Shown: positions 49,770 through 58,235 of the stretch, piece by piece
How the letters are laid out: every line of letters starts with the position of its first letter
How positions within the stretch are numbered: the stretch's first letter is position 1
Assembly (NCBI GenBank): GCA_002305045.1
Contig: DBPX01000005.1
Coordinates: 62,001 to 126,000, forward strand
Source: Ruminococcus sp. UBA1409
Lineage (GTDB): Bacteria > Bacillota > Clostridia > Oscillospirales > Ruminococcaceae
Direction: 5' to 3'
Length of the DNA: 64,000 bases
Translations under genes and position numbers: made by a program
The notes under the pieces: generated by a model
Seen by the model: only the letters and a program-made list of their open reading frames with translations
Told to the model about the DNA's origin: nothing
Databases searched by the model: none

Positions 49770-49956
49770 ATGAAATAAAAAATCGGTCACCCGCTACGCT
49801 GCTTCTCCTTTTTCGTAAAAAGTCAGGCCCGGCTTGCCTGTTCGGCTGCAAGCGCCATCACAACGGCTCGCTGTCGCTTCCGGCTTTTTGCAAGACTCGG
49901 GGCCTAGCTCCCTTTCCCAAAAGCCAAAAATATCTTTTTATACAGCTTTTACAGAA

Positions 49957-50000
49957 AGCACCCCTTATCCTAAGGAGATAATCCTAGGATAAAGGGTGCT
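49957..50000 (-). terminator. Terminator of the CE2-GH43 operon
   Basis: A 16-bp stem with arms 49957-49972 and 49985-50000. The single mismatch is C-A on the plus strand but G-U on the minus strand, so it fits the minus-strand transcript. The U tract is weak (TTTCTGT). Confidence 0.65.
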
Positions 50001-50092
50001 CTGGCTTTATATGTACGCTAATGGGAGTATTGCTGGGCTGGTCCTCCCTGAGGGAAGCTAGGCGTCCCGAAATTTAAGACAGTGTCAGGAAG

Positions 50093-51274
50093 CTATTCCC
50101 AGCCCATCTCTGCTTTTATGAACTCAGACAGCTCCACGGCGGCTTTGGTGTGGGTGGCGTCGCTTGGATGCCAGTCGGCTCCGTAGCCGTCCGCCCCGGA
50201 CTGGGGAGTAAGCCTCAGGCAGGCGATGTTGCCGTCGCCGGTCAGGTCGGTGTAGCTTTTGGCGGCGGCTTCTACCGAGCCGTACAGTCCGTCGCCCATT
50301 ACGCCGAGCACGCAGAAGATTTTTGAGCTGGGATTAAGCTCACGGACCCTTTTTAGGAACTCGACATAGCCGTTTTGAAACTGCTCGCATTTTGCGGGGT
50401 CGTTTCCTGTGTAGCTAAAGTCGTTTGTGCCTAGGTTGATAACTACGGCGTCGTGCTCCGTTGAGTCAAAGTCCCATTTTACAGAGTCGGGCAGGACTCC
50501 TCCGACAGCTCCTCCGCCGGAGCCGAAGCTCTCATAGTACTCTGGCATTACGCCCCAGCTCTGGATACTGCCGTCCCCCGAGTAGCCGGATATTATGCCG
50601 TGTCCGCTCTTGGAGACAAGGCTGTAGTCGGCGTCAAGAAGCTCTGCGGCCTTATATGCGTAGGACTTCGAGGCGTCCTCAGTTCTTGTAGAGAAGCTCT
50701 TGTTCTGGTCCTCGGCGTCGACTCCGTAGCCGCAGGTTATCGAGTCTCCTATAAACTCTATCGAGCGCTCCTTTTCGGGAGTGGGAGATATCGCTCCGTA
50801 GGCGCTTGCCTCTATGGAGCTGATAAGACAGGTGGAATTTCCCGTCTCGGACAGCTTAACTATTCTAACTGTATGCTCTGCCGGCTCACTCTCGTCAAGA
50901 ACGGTAAAGACCTCAACAGGGTCGTCAAGCACGGCGTCCACGGCTCTTTCGCCGTCAAGGAATATTGCGATTCTGGGAAGGCTGTCAAAATCCTCGCTGT
51001 CTATGTAGTCGTCGCCCGACATGGTGACGCTGAGTCTGTTGCCGTTGAAGCTGAACTCTGCGCCGCTTCCCGAGTAGGCGAGCCACAGCCCGGAGTCGGT
51101 GACATGGGTCCTGCCAAGAGGCTTTACAAGGCTGTAATCAGGTAAAAAGCTGTTCACGCTAAGCACATCCTCATCTATGATTGTTTTTTTGTCCGAGCAG
51201 CCGATAAGCTGAACTAAGACCGCCGCCGCAGCAGCTACCGAGACTGCTCTTAAAGCTAAAGACCTAAATCTCAT
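50093..51274 (-). CDS. CE2-type SGNH esterase lipoprotein
   Basis: 393 residues. Lipobox QLIGC (Cys about 26). Jelly-roll domain (to about 165), then IEFIGDSITCGYG (Ser nucleophile), VVINLGTNDFS and ADWHPSDATHTKAA (Asp-x-x-His). It is the exported counterpart of the esterase at 38860 and would deacetylate xylan at the surface. The start overlaps the GH43 stop (ATGA), so the two are coupled. Confidence 0.83.
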   Translation of the reverse strand: MRFRSLALRAVSVAAAAAVLVQLIGCSDKKTIIDEDVLSVNSFLPDYSLVKPLGRTHVTDSGLWLAYSGSGAEFSFNGNRLSVTMSGDDYIDSEDFDSLPRIAIFLDGERAVDAVLDDPVEVFTVLDESEPAEHTVRIVKLSETGNSTCLISSIEASAYGAISPTPEKERSIEFIGDSITCGYGVDAEDQNKSFSTRTEDASKSYAYKAAELLDADYSLVSKSGHGIISGYSGDGSIQSWGVMPEYYESFGSGGGAVGGVLPDSVKWDFDSTEHDAVVINLGTNDFSYTGNDPAKCEQFQNGYVEFLKRVRELNPSSKIFCVLGVMGDGLYGSVEAAAKSYTDLTGDGNIACLRLTPQSGADGYGADWHPSDATHTKAAVELSEFIKAEMGWE

Positions 51275-53001
51275 TTTATTTTAACCTCCATGCTGACGCT
51301 CTCGCACTCCCTTGGAAGGTCCTGCTCGGCTGATAGCCACAGGTGAGGGCTGCCGTCCGGCTTGAGCTGAACACGGCGTATGCCGTCGATTCTCTCGGAG
51401 TTTCCAAGGGTCTTATGACCGTGATAGGTTATGTAGATGTCGCCGTACTCGTCGGTAAAGAAGCCGTTGTGGCCGCAGCCAAGCTCTCCCTTTACAAAGT
51501 CGGACGCCAGCACAGGCCTTTGGGACTTCTCCCATGAGCGCATATCAAGGAGGTCAGAGCGCCTGTCGGCTGTCAGCATACCCAAGACATAGGTGTCTCC
51601 CGCCGCATTTCCGCCGGAGTAGACGATAAATATCTTATCCTCGGTGACAATCGGGTGGGGACCCTCGTTGTTGTCGGTACCGTCGATATTCTCCCAGCCG
51701 TACTCTGGTCTTGACATCAGGACAGGGAAGCTTTTTAGCATCCAGGGCTGGTCGGGGTCGGTCTTTGCAAACATCAGCATCGAGCCGCTGTCCGTTCCTG
51801 CCCAGGTCCTGAAGCTGAACGAGACATAGCCCTCGCCGTCCTGCTCGAAATAGGTCATGTCAAGGGTGATGCCGTTCTTGCCGTCTCCTAGGGGATTGGT
51901 TCCAAGAAATCTTCCGTCCGGCATGACGCACCTTTTTGGCTCCGACCAGTCGGCAGGATTTAGCATATCCCCGCCGTCTCTGAGGGTCATGACATGGGAC
52001 TGAGGGTCAAAGCCACCCTTCCCCAGGGTGCAGAAGATTCTCATTTTTCCGCCGGCAATGTGAAGCTCGGGCGCCCAGAAGGTGGACTCGTACTTTCCGG
52101 GGGTGTAATCCAGTATCACCGAGCGCTCGGAGTCCTCGCTGAACAAAAGCTCTGGGCTGTCAGCCCGCCTTATCTCAAACATCTTGTTGCCGCCACGGTC
52201 ATCTGTTCCGATGAAATAGTATTTTCCCTGATAGTATTTGACTATCGGGTCTCCCCACGGACGCTCCTCAACCGGGAAGTCAAACCGTCTGCACTGTATT
52301 TTACCCTCTATTTTATAGCTCCCGGGCCTTGAGGCGTCTAACCCGTCAAGCTCCCATCGAACTCTTTTTTGATGGCGTGAGCCGTCGGTGTAGATTATAT
52401 CGGCTTTAACATTAGCTATCTCATCAACCGAGGAGACGGCAATTCTCTGCGGGAGGAGGGTTTTTGCGTATCTTGGCTCTATGTCGCCAATGGCGATAAG
52501 CTCGGCTAGCTGAGCAGGGATTGAAAGCTCGCAGGCGTCGCCGGAGTCTATTCCGAGATTCTCGGGGATTTTTCCCGGCCTTGCGCCCGTCGTGAGACAG
52601 GAGAAGCTGCTTTTTTCCTGGCAGAGCCTAGGCTCGGTGAATTTTATGAAGTCTTTAGTCCTCCACTCGACAAGGCAGCCGGTCTTTTCGGTCTCGAACG
52701 AGGTCATAAAGATTCCGTTTTTCACCTGATGGCGGATAACCTCCCTGCCAGTGATTATGTACTCGCCGTCAGAGGACAAGCACAGCTCAAGCTCTCTTAC
52801 TCCCGCCGAGACTATGCCGTTTTCCTCGCTGAAGCGGCACTTGGCAAAGAGCATTCCGTAGTTCTTAAACAGTGGCGTATAGCTGCTGCCGCCGTCAAAG
52901 GACAGAGCAAAATGCACGCTTTCCCCTAAATATACGGAGTAGCCCGGCGACGGCGTTCTTATGTAGGCTAAAATTCGGCAGTCGTTATTGCAAAGATTCA
53001 T
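51271..53001 (-). CDS. GH43 enzyme with N-terminal extension and Ig-like domain
   Basis: 576 residues. Residues 1-130 look like a partial GH43-type first blade (ILAYIRTPSPGYSVYLGESVHFALSFDG shortened in sense). Residues 170-240 resemble a bacterial Ig-like (Big_4) domain. The catalytic five-bladed domain begins WGDPIVKYYQGKYYFIG (Asp about 251) with NEGPHPIV (acid Glu). It likely cleaves arabinose or xylose side groups of arabinoxylan. No signal peptide, although Ig-like domains are usually extracellular. Upstream GGGAGGA. Confidence 0.8.
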   Translation of the reverse strand: MNLCNNDCRILAYIRTPSPGYSVYLGESVHFALSFDGGSSYTPLFKNYGMLFAKCRFSEENGIVSAGVRELELCLSSDGEYIITGREVIRHQVKNGIFMTSFETEKTGCLVEWRTKDFIKFTEPRLCQEKSSFSCLTTGARPGKIPENLGIDSGDACELSIPAQLAELIAIGDIEPRYAKTLLPQRIAVSSVDEIANVKADIIYTDGSRHQKRVRWELDGLDASRPGSYKIEGKIQCRRFDFPVEERPWGDPIVKYYQGKYYFIGTDDRGGNKMFEIRRADSPELLFSEDSERSVILDYTPGKYESTFWAPELHIAGGKMRIFCTLGKGGFDPQSHVMTLRDGGDMLNPADWSEPKRCVMPDGRFLGTNPLGDGKNGITLDMTYFEQDGEGYVSFSFRTWAGTDSGSMLMFAKTDPDQPWMLKSFPVLMSRPEYGWENIDGTDNNEGPHPIVTEDKIFIVYSGGNAAGDTYVLGMLTADRRSDLLDMRSWEKSQRPVLASDFVKGELGCGHNGFFTDEYGDIYITYHGHKTLGNSERIDGIRRVQLKPDGSPHLWLSAEQDLPRECESVSMEVKIK

Positions 53002-53180
53002 GCTGATTCCTCCCAGTATTGATTTTAACTAAGCTAAGGTATATTATCTAGGTAAAAAGCCGGGACGGGCATAATTGTCCCGACATCCTTTATGATAACC
53101 TAAAAGCCTGAAAAAAGCAAGGGATAAGCCGCCGCTTTTTATGACTGAAGATAATAAATATGTTGATTATTGCTAAGACA

Positions 53181-53217
53181 TAAAAGCCGGCGGGGACAGA
53201 AAAGGTCCTACCGCCGG
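53181..53217 (-). terminator. Terminator of the dap operon
   Basis: On the minus strand CCGGCGGTAGGAC (53217-53205) pairs with GTCCCCGCCGG (53197-53187), followed by CTTTTA. A second hairpin (53061-53082) lies in the GH43 promoter region. Confidence 0.75.
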
Positions 53218-53227
53218 ATTAAATAAG

Positions 53228-54409
53228 CTATTTTTTAAGGAGCGCCTTGATTCTTTCCATAGCCTCCCTTGTGCTCTCGTGGGTGGAGAAGGAGGTCAGC
53301 CTTAAATATCCCTTGCCGTTTTCGCCGAAGCCCTCTCCGGGGGTGCCTACGACATTGGCACGCTCAAGCAGCATATCGAAAAACTCCCATGAGCCCATGC
53401 CGTCAGGACATTTCAGCCAGATATACGGAGAATTTTTGCCTCCGAAATACTTTATCCCGCAGGCGTCAAGAGCCTCCATGAGTATCCTCGAGTTTTCCTG
53501 ATAGTAGGCTATGCTTTCCTTTATCTGTCTCTGACCCTCCGGGGTAAAGACGGCGTTCGCCCCGCACTGGATGATATAGGAGACGCCGTTGAACTTGGTG
53601 GACTGCCTTCTGAGCCATAGCTTGTTGAGGTCCTGACCGAGCTTAAGCTGCTTGGGGACTATGGTGTAGCCGCAGCGTGTGCCGGTGAAGCCGGCTGTCT
53701 TTGAAAGGGAGCATATCTCAATTACGCACTCCTTGGCTCCCTCCACCTCGTATGCCGTGTGGGGGACGGCAGGGTCGGTTATGAACGCCTCGTATGCGGC
53801 GTCAAGCAGGATGACTGCTCCCCTTGCCCTTGCATAGTCAATCCAGAGCTTGAGTTGGTCTCTGGTGTACGCCGCTCCCGTCGGGTTGTTGGGAGAGCAA
53901 AGGTATATTATGTCTGCGTCAACCGAATTATCAGGAAGCGGCAGGAAGTCGTTTTCCTCGGTTGCGGCGGCATATATGACATTTCTTCCAGCCATCAGGT
54001 TGGTGTCAACATAAACAGGGTACACAGGGTCGGTGACAAGCACGGTGTTGTCGTTGTCAAAGAGGTCTAGGATGTTTCCAAGGTCGCTCTTTGCGCCCTC
54101 AGAGACAAAGACCTCCTCACGCTCTATGTCCACGCCGAAGGATTTGTAGTAGCCCGCTATGCTGTCGCAGAGGAAGTCGTACCCACGGTACTCGCCGTAG
54201 CCCTTGAAGGTCTCCTTCACGCCCATCTCGCTGACAGCCTTGTGCATGGCGTCGATTACGGCAGGGCAGAGCGGCAGGGTGACATCTCCTATTCCCATCT
54301 TGATTATCTTGGCGTCGGGATGCTCCTTGGCGAATGCGGAGGTCCTCTGTGCAACCTCTGCAAACAGGTAGCTCTCCTTTATCCTTGAAAAGTTGTTATT
54401 TATCTTCAT
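53228..54409 (-). CDS. dapL: LL-diaminopimelate aminotransferase
   Basis: 393 residues, class I/II aminotransferase. N-terminal MKINNNFSRIKESYLFAEVA, IKMGIGDVTLPL, SPNNPTGAAYT and the PLP-lysine motif CSLSKTAGFTGTRCGY near 235 are diagnostic of DapL. It converts tetrahydrodipicolinate to LL-DAP in one step, bypassing succinyl or acetyl intermediates. It overlaps dapF by 4 nt and ends the riboswitch-controlled operon. Confidence 0.94.
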   Translation of the reverse strand: MKINNNFSRIKESYLFAEVAQRTSAFAKEHPDAKIIKMGIGDVTLPLCPAVIDAMHKAVSEMGVKETFKGYGEYRGYDFLCDSIAGYYKSFGVDIEREEVFVSEGAKSDLGNILDLFDNDNTVLVTDPVYPVYVDTNLMAGRNVIYAAATEENDFLPLPDNSVDADIIYLCSPNNPTGAAYTRDQLKLWIDYARARGAVILLDAAYEAFITDPAVPHTAYEVEGAKECVIEICSLSKTAGFTGTRCGYTIVPKQLKLGQDLNKLWLRRQSTKFNGVSYIIQCGANAVFTPEGQRQIKESIAYYQENSRILMEALDACGIKYFGGKNSPYIWLKCPDGMGSWEFFDMLLERANVVGTPGEGFGENGKGYLRLTSFSTHESTREAMERIKALLKK

Positions 54410-55245
54410 AGCTCAATCTCCCCCTCATAGGAAAATTCGGCAGATCCTCTCATGGTAATGCTGTAGTCCTCGGAGCAGGTTATGTAAAGCTCCCCGCCTA
54501 AAAGCCTTACGCATATCTCCTGGTTTTTCTGGCAGAGTCCGTTTCTGACAGCCGCCGCTACGGCGGCGCAGGCTCCCGTGCCGCAGGCTAGAGTCTCGCC
54601 GCTTCCACGCTCCCAGACCCTCATCTCAAGGGTGCTTTCGTCAAGCTGCCTTATAAACTCGGTGTTGACCCTCTCTGGGAACGCCTCGTGATTTTCAAAG
54701 TGCGGACCGATTCTGTCAAGCTCAAGCTCGGAAGGGCTGCACTCGGTAAATATCACGCAGTGCGGATTTCCCATCGAGACGCAGGTGACGGTGTACTCCC
54801 CGACAGGAGTTGAAAGCGGCTTCGAGATAACCTCGTCGCAGTCAAGAAGCACCGGGATTTCAGCCGCCCTGAACTCCGCCCTTCCCATGTCAACCGAGAC
54901 GGTTTTGGTGACTCCGTTTTCCAAAAAGCAGCTAAGCGTTTTTATACCGCCGAGGGTTTCAAGGGTGAAGGTGGTCTTGTCTGTCAGCTTCTTGTCGTGG
55001 CAGTACTTTGCTACGCATCTTGCGCCGTTTCCGCACATCCTGCCCTCACTGCCGTCTGCGTTGAACATCCTCATGCGAAAGTCTGCGACATCGGAGGGGA
55101 GAATGATTATTATGCCGTCGCTCCCGACCCCGAAATGCCTCTCCGACAGCCTTATTGAAAGCTCTGCGGGATTTTTTATATCCTCCTTGAAGCCGTTTAT
55201 GTAGATGTAGTCGTTTCCTAAGCCCTGCATCTTGGTAAATTTCAT
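54406..55245 (-). CDS. dapF: Diaminopimelate epimerase
   Basis: 279 residues. The two catalytic Cys motifs NADGSEGRMCGNGARC (near 70) and LACGTGACAAVAAA (near 220) are intact. It interconverts LL-DAP and meso-DAP for lysine and peptidoglycan. It lies 12 nt after lysA and 4 nt over dapL. Confidence 0.94.
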   Translation of the reverse strand: MKFTKMQGLGNDYIYINGFKEDIKNPAELSIRLSERHFGVGSDGIIIILPSDVADFRMRMFNADGSEGRMCGNGARCVAKYCHDKKLTDKTTFTLETLGGIKTLSCFLENGVTKTVSVDMGRAEFRAAEIPVLLDCDEVISKPLSTPVGEYTVTCVSMGNPHCVIFTECSPSELELDRIGPHFENHEAFPERVNTEFIRQLDESTLEMRVWERGSGETLACGTGACAAVAAAVRNGLCQKNQEICVRLLGGELYITCSEDYSITMRGSAEFSYEGEIEL

Positions 55246-55257
55246 ACTAAAGCCTCC

Positions 55258-56559
55258 TCAAAGGTCGTTGGCGGCAAGGTCGTCAAGAGTCTCACGGCGG
55301 ATTACCAGCCTGTCTGAGCCGTTTTTAAGCATGACCATTGCGGGACGGGGGAGCCTGTTGTAGTTTGAAGCCATAGAATAATTATATGCTCCCGTAGTTA
55401 AAACCGCCACACGGTCTCCCCTTGATATATCCTTTGGCAGGGTGATGTCAGTCTGGATGATGTCGCCAGACTCGCAGCAGCGACCTACAAGGTCGCATTT
55501 AAAGCCGGGAGCCTCGGACTCGCCGACCGGCAGAACGGTGTAGCTGGAGCCGTAAAGAGCGTAGCGGGGATTGTCGGTCATGCCGCCGTCTATCGAGACA
55601 TAGTTTTTGTAGCCGGTTATCCTCTTGACGGTGCCGACGGTGTATACCGTCATCCCGGCGTCCGCCACGATGCTTCTGCCAGGCTCTAAAAGAATCTTAG
55701 GAAGCTCGATTCCCAGCCTGCCGCAGCAGTCCTTGATATAGTCTCCCAAAAGCCTTATGTTCTCGGATATGCTGATTTTGGGCTGAGCCTCGACATACCT
55801 CACCCCGTAGCCTCCGCCGAGGTCAAGCTCCTTTGCGGTGTAGCCGTACTTTTTCTTCATATCGGCTATGAAGCCGAGCATTATTTCTGCGCTTCTTATA
55901 AAGACATCGGAGTCGAAAACCATCGAGCCGACATGGCAGTGAAAGCCCATAAGCTCTATTCCGTCAAGCCCTAGGGTATAGGCTAGGATGGATTCTGCCT
56001 GCCCTGTCTCTATGGCAGTGCCGAACTTTGAGTCCACCTTTCCAGTTGCCACCGCTGCGTAGGTGTGGGGGTCGATTCCGGGAGTCAGCCTAAGAAGGAT
56101 TTTTTGCCTGATTCCTCTTTTTCTGGCTATCAGGTCGATTGCCTCGACCTCCTCTTTGTTGTCGCAGACGAAATAGCCGACCCCGCAGTCCATGGCGTAC
56201 TCTATGTCCCAGTCGGTCTTGTTGTTTCCCTGGAAGTACGCCTTTTCCATCGGGAAGCCTGCTAGGACTGCCGTGTGTATCTCTCCGGGGGAGACTACAT
56301 CGGCTCCAAGACCCTCCTCGGCAATTATGCCATAGATTGCCTTGAAGCTTGCCGCCTTGCTGGCGTAAAGAGCCATAGAGCCGCAGCCGAACACCTCGTC
56401 GAGGGCGGCTTTATACTCACGGCAGTTTTTCCTTATCCTGTCCTCGTCCATGAGGTAAAGGGGAGTTGAGTATTTGTCGGCCAGGCTGTCAACGCTCATT
56501 CCGGCGAAGTGCAGACTGCCGTCCTGCATGGTTACATTTTCAGAAAGAATGCAGCTCAT
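55258..56559 (-). CDS. lysA: Diaminopimelate decarboxylase
   Basis: 433 residues from ATG 56559, which overlaps the dapA stop (ATGA) and follows AAGGAGG; the longer open frame is rejected. PLP-lysine motif ALYASKAASF, HCHVGS, ELDLGGGYGVRY, EPGRSIVADAG and the C-terminal TTGAYNYSMASNYN are present. It makes lysine from meso-DAP. Confidence 0.94.
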   Translation of the reverse strand: MSCILSENVTMQDGSLHFAGMSVDSLADKYSTPLYLMDEDRIRKNCREYKAALDEVFGCGSMALYASKAASFKAIYGIIAEEGLGADVVSPGEIHTAVLAGFPMEKAYFQGNNKTDWDIEYAMDCGVGYFVCDNKEEVEAIDLIARKRGIRQKILLRLTPGIDPHTYAAVATGKVDSKFGTAIETGQAESILAYTLGLDGIELMGFHCHVGSMVFDSDVFIRSAEIMLGFIADMKKKYGYTAKELDLGGGYGVRYVEAQPKISISENIRLLGDYIKDCCGRLGIELPKILLEPGRSIVADAGMTVYTVGTVKRITGYKNYVSIDGGMTDNPRYALYGSSYTVLPVGESEAPGFKCDLVGRCCESGDIIQTDITLPKDISRGDRVAVLTTGAYNYSMASNYNRLPRPAMVMLKNGSDRLVIRRETLDDLAANDL

Positions 56560-57443
56560 CAGATAAGTCCCTCCTTGCTCATTAGTGAGTAGAGCCTGTC
56601 TGCCGCCGACGGCTCCATCGGGGTAAGAGGAAGCCTCAGCGTGTTCTCGCACAGCCCGAGCCTTGCCATAGCCGCCTTTACGGGTATGGGATTGACCTCG
56701 CTGAACAGAGCGTTAATCAGCGGGAGGTAGTGGAGCTGAAGCTCTCTTGCAGTCTTGATGTCGCCGCTTAGGAAGCTTTTGCAGATTTCGTTTGTCCTTC
56801 CCGGGAGGAGGTTTGAGAGCACCGATATTACGCCCTTTCCTCCTAGGGACATTATGGGGACTATCTGGTCGTCGTTTCCCGAGTAGATGTCAAGGCTGTC
56901 CCCGCAGATGGAGGCGAGCTCGGCTATCTGGGATATGCTGCCGCTGGCTTCCTTTATGGCGACGATGTTCTCTATCTCTGCAAGCCTCCTTGCGGTTGCG
57001 GGAAGTATGTTGCAGCCCGTCCTCGAGGGGACATTGTAGAGTATGCAGGGGAGATTACAGCAGTCGGCTACAGCCTTGAAGCTAAGGTATATGCCCTCCT
57101 GAGTCGCCTTGTTGTAGTATGGGGTTATGAGCAAAAGAGCGTCCGCTCCGGCTCTTACTGCGAATTTAGACAGCTCAACGGCGTAGGAGGTGTCGTTAGA
57201 GCCTGTCCCGGCAATTACAGGGACTCTTTTTGCGGTTTTCTCTACCGCAAAGCTGATGACATCCCTATGCTCGCCGTCGGTAAGGGTGGAGCCTTCGCCG
57301 GTGGTTCCTGCGATGACAAGAGCGCTTATCCCACCGGAAATCTGCTGCTCTATCAGCCTGCCCATGGCGTCATAGTCGACCTTGCCGCCGGAAAACGGAG
57401 TGATAAGGGCTGTAGCCGCTCCTGTGAAGATGGTTTTTTTCAT
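56559..57443 (-). CDS. dapA: 4-hydroxy-tetrahydrodipicolinate synthase
   Basis: 294 residues from ATG 57443 (AAAGGAG 7 nt upstream; the open frame continues into the riboswitch and is rejected). GTTGEGSTL, YNVPSRTGCN (Tyr) and VAIKEASG (Schiff-base Lys) are present. It condenses pyruvate with aspartate semialdehyde, the committed step of lysine synthesis. First gene of dapA-lysA-dapF-dapL. No dapB is in the operon. Confidence 0.94.
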   Translation of the reverse strand: MKKTIFTGAATALITPFSGGKVDYDAMGRLIEQQISGGISALVIAGTTGEGSTLTDGEHRDVISFAVEKTAKRVPVIAGTGSNDTSYAVELSKFAVRAGADALLLITPYYNKATQEGIYLSFKAVADCCNLPCILYNVPSRTGCNILPATARRLAEIENIVAIKEASGSISQIAELASICGDSLDIYSGNDDQIVPIMSLGGKGVISVLSNLLPGRTNEICKSFLSGDIKTARELQLHYLPLINALFSEVNPIPVKAAMARLGLCENTLRLPLTPMEPSAADRLYSLMSKEGLI

Positions 57444-57540
57444 ATCAAGTCTCCTTTGCAAAGGGTGTAAAGCCTGTAAGCTTCTAAGAGGCGTGGTCAA
57501 GGGGAAAATAAAACAGGCCGCCATACGGCAGCCATCTGCA

Positions 57541-57752
57541 AAAAATCGCACCCACTGATACCCTGGGAATAAGGGTGTAAATCGCAGATAGCTCTCCGCA
57601 CAGCCGTGCGACAGCAAAACGGCTGTTCACCGCATTGCCGGACCGCTCTTTAGCCGCAGAGCGTCCTCGGCAGCCACCCCTTTTGGCAGAATCAGTCTTG
57701 GCTGACCTTGCAATACTGCCTACTTTTGATGAGCTGCGCCTCTATCTTCTTA
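57541..57752 (-). promoter_or_regulatory. Lysine riboswitch (L box) with terminator
   Basis: On the minus strand the order is AAGATAGAGGCGC (from 57748), AAAAGTAG, AAAAGGGGTGGCTGCCGAGGA and GGAGAGCTATCTG (to about 57583), matching the lysC L-box landmarks in sequence and order. A CACCC/GGGTG stem followed by CGATTTTTT (57541-57573) is the likely expression-platform terminator. It controls dapA-lysA-dapF-dapL: high lysine would stop transcription. Confidence 0.92.
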
Positions 57753-57755
57753 ACA

Positions 57756-57784
57756 ATTATAATACCCGCTGTCCGGCTTGTCAA
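57756..57784 (-). promoter_or_regulatory. Consensus promoter of the dap operon
   Basis: On the minus strand: TTGACA (57784-57779), 17-nt spacer, TATAAT (57761-57756), just before the riboswitch. Confidence 0.92.
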
Positions 57785-57914
57785 TAACCGCCCGAAACAT
57801 TGTAGATATGCACAAAAAATAGCCATAGGAAAGGGCTTTATAGGATAAGCTGGCGGATTGCCGGCGGCGTTTGCCTGACGGCAGCTATACATCCCTCCCT
57901 TGGCTTGGCGGGGA

Positions 57915-58092
57915 CTCCCCCTTTATGCAAAGGGAGCTGTCAGCGAGGCTGACCGAGGGATTGCCCTTGGGATTTCATAATAGCCTGACCCTAGAACGCC
58001 TCTAGGGAAGCTGCGGGAGGATTTTCCTGCGGCGAGAGTCAATCCCTTCGCCACGGCTGACGCCGTGGCGACTCCCTTTGCATAGGGGGGAG
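57915..58092 (+). repeat. Structured dispersed repeat, copy 2
   Basis: Same layout as 3095-3280: outer arms TATGCAAAGGGAG / CTCCCTTTGCATA, inner hairpin GTCAGC/GCTGAC, then ATAATAGCCTGA, and a 3' hairpin CCACGGC/GCCGTGG. The middle part differs from copy 1. It lies in the gap between the dap promoter and the xylanase genes, where I see no gene. Confidence 0.7.
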
Positions 58093-58182
58093 GCGTGCTC
58101 TACCGATAATACCCTTTTTATAAAATGAGCCGGCGAAGCTTCCCTCGCCGGCAGTGCGTTATTTATCCAAGTCGTGGTAAAT

Positions 58183-58208
58183 GCGGGCTTAAGGCTCAAA
58201 TCCCTGTC
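58183..58208 (-). pseudogene. Remnant of a third GH10 3' end
   Basis: 25 of 26 bases match 58270-58295, inside the downstream xylanase gene, and the minus-strand translation DRDLSLKPA is the same in frame. It lies beyond the xylanase stop. It may be the last trace of a further tandem copy. Confidence 0.5.
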
Positions 58209-58235
58209 GAGACAGCCAAGGTCGCTCAAACCTAG

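Noticed and set aside
57444..57752. T-box leader upstream of dapA
   Set aside because: The T-box antiterminator sequence is absent, while L-box landmarks are present in correct order.
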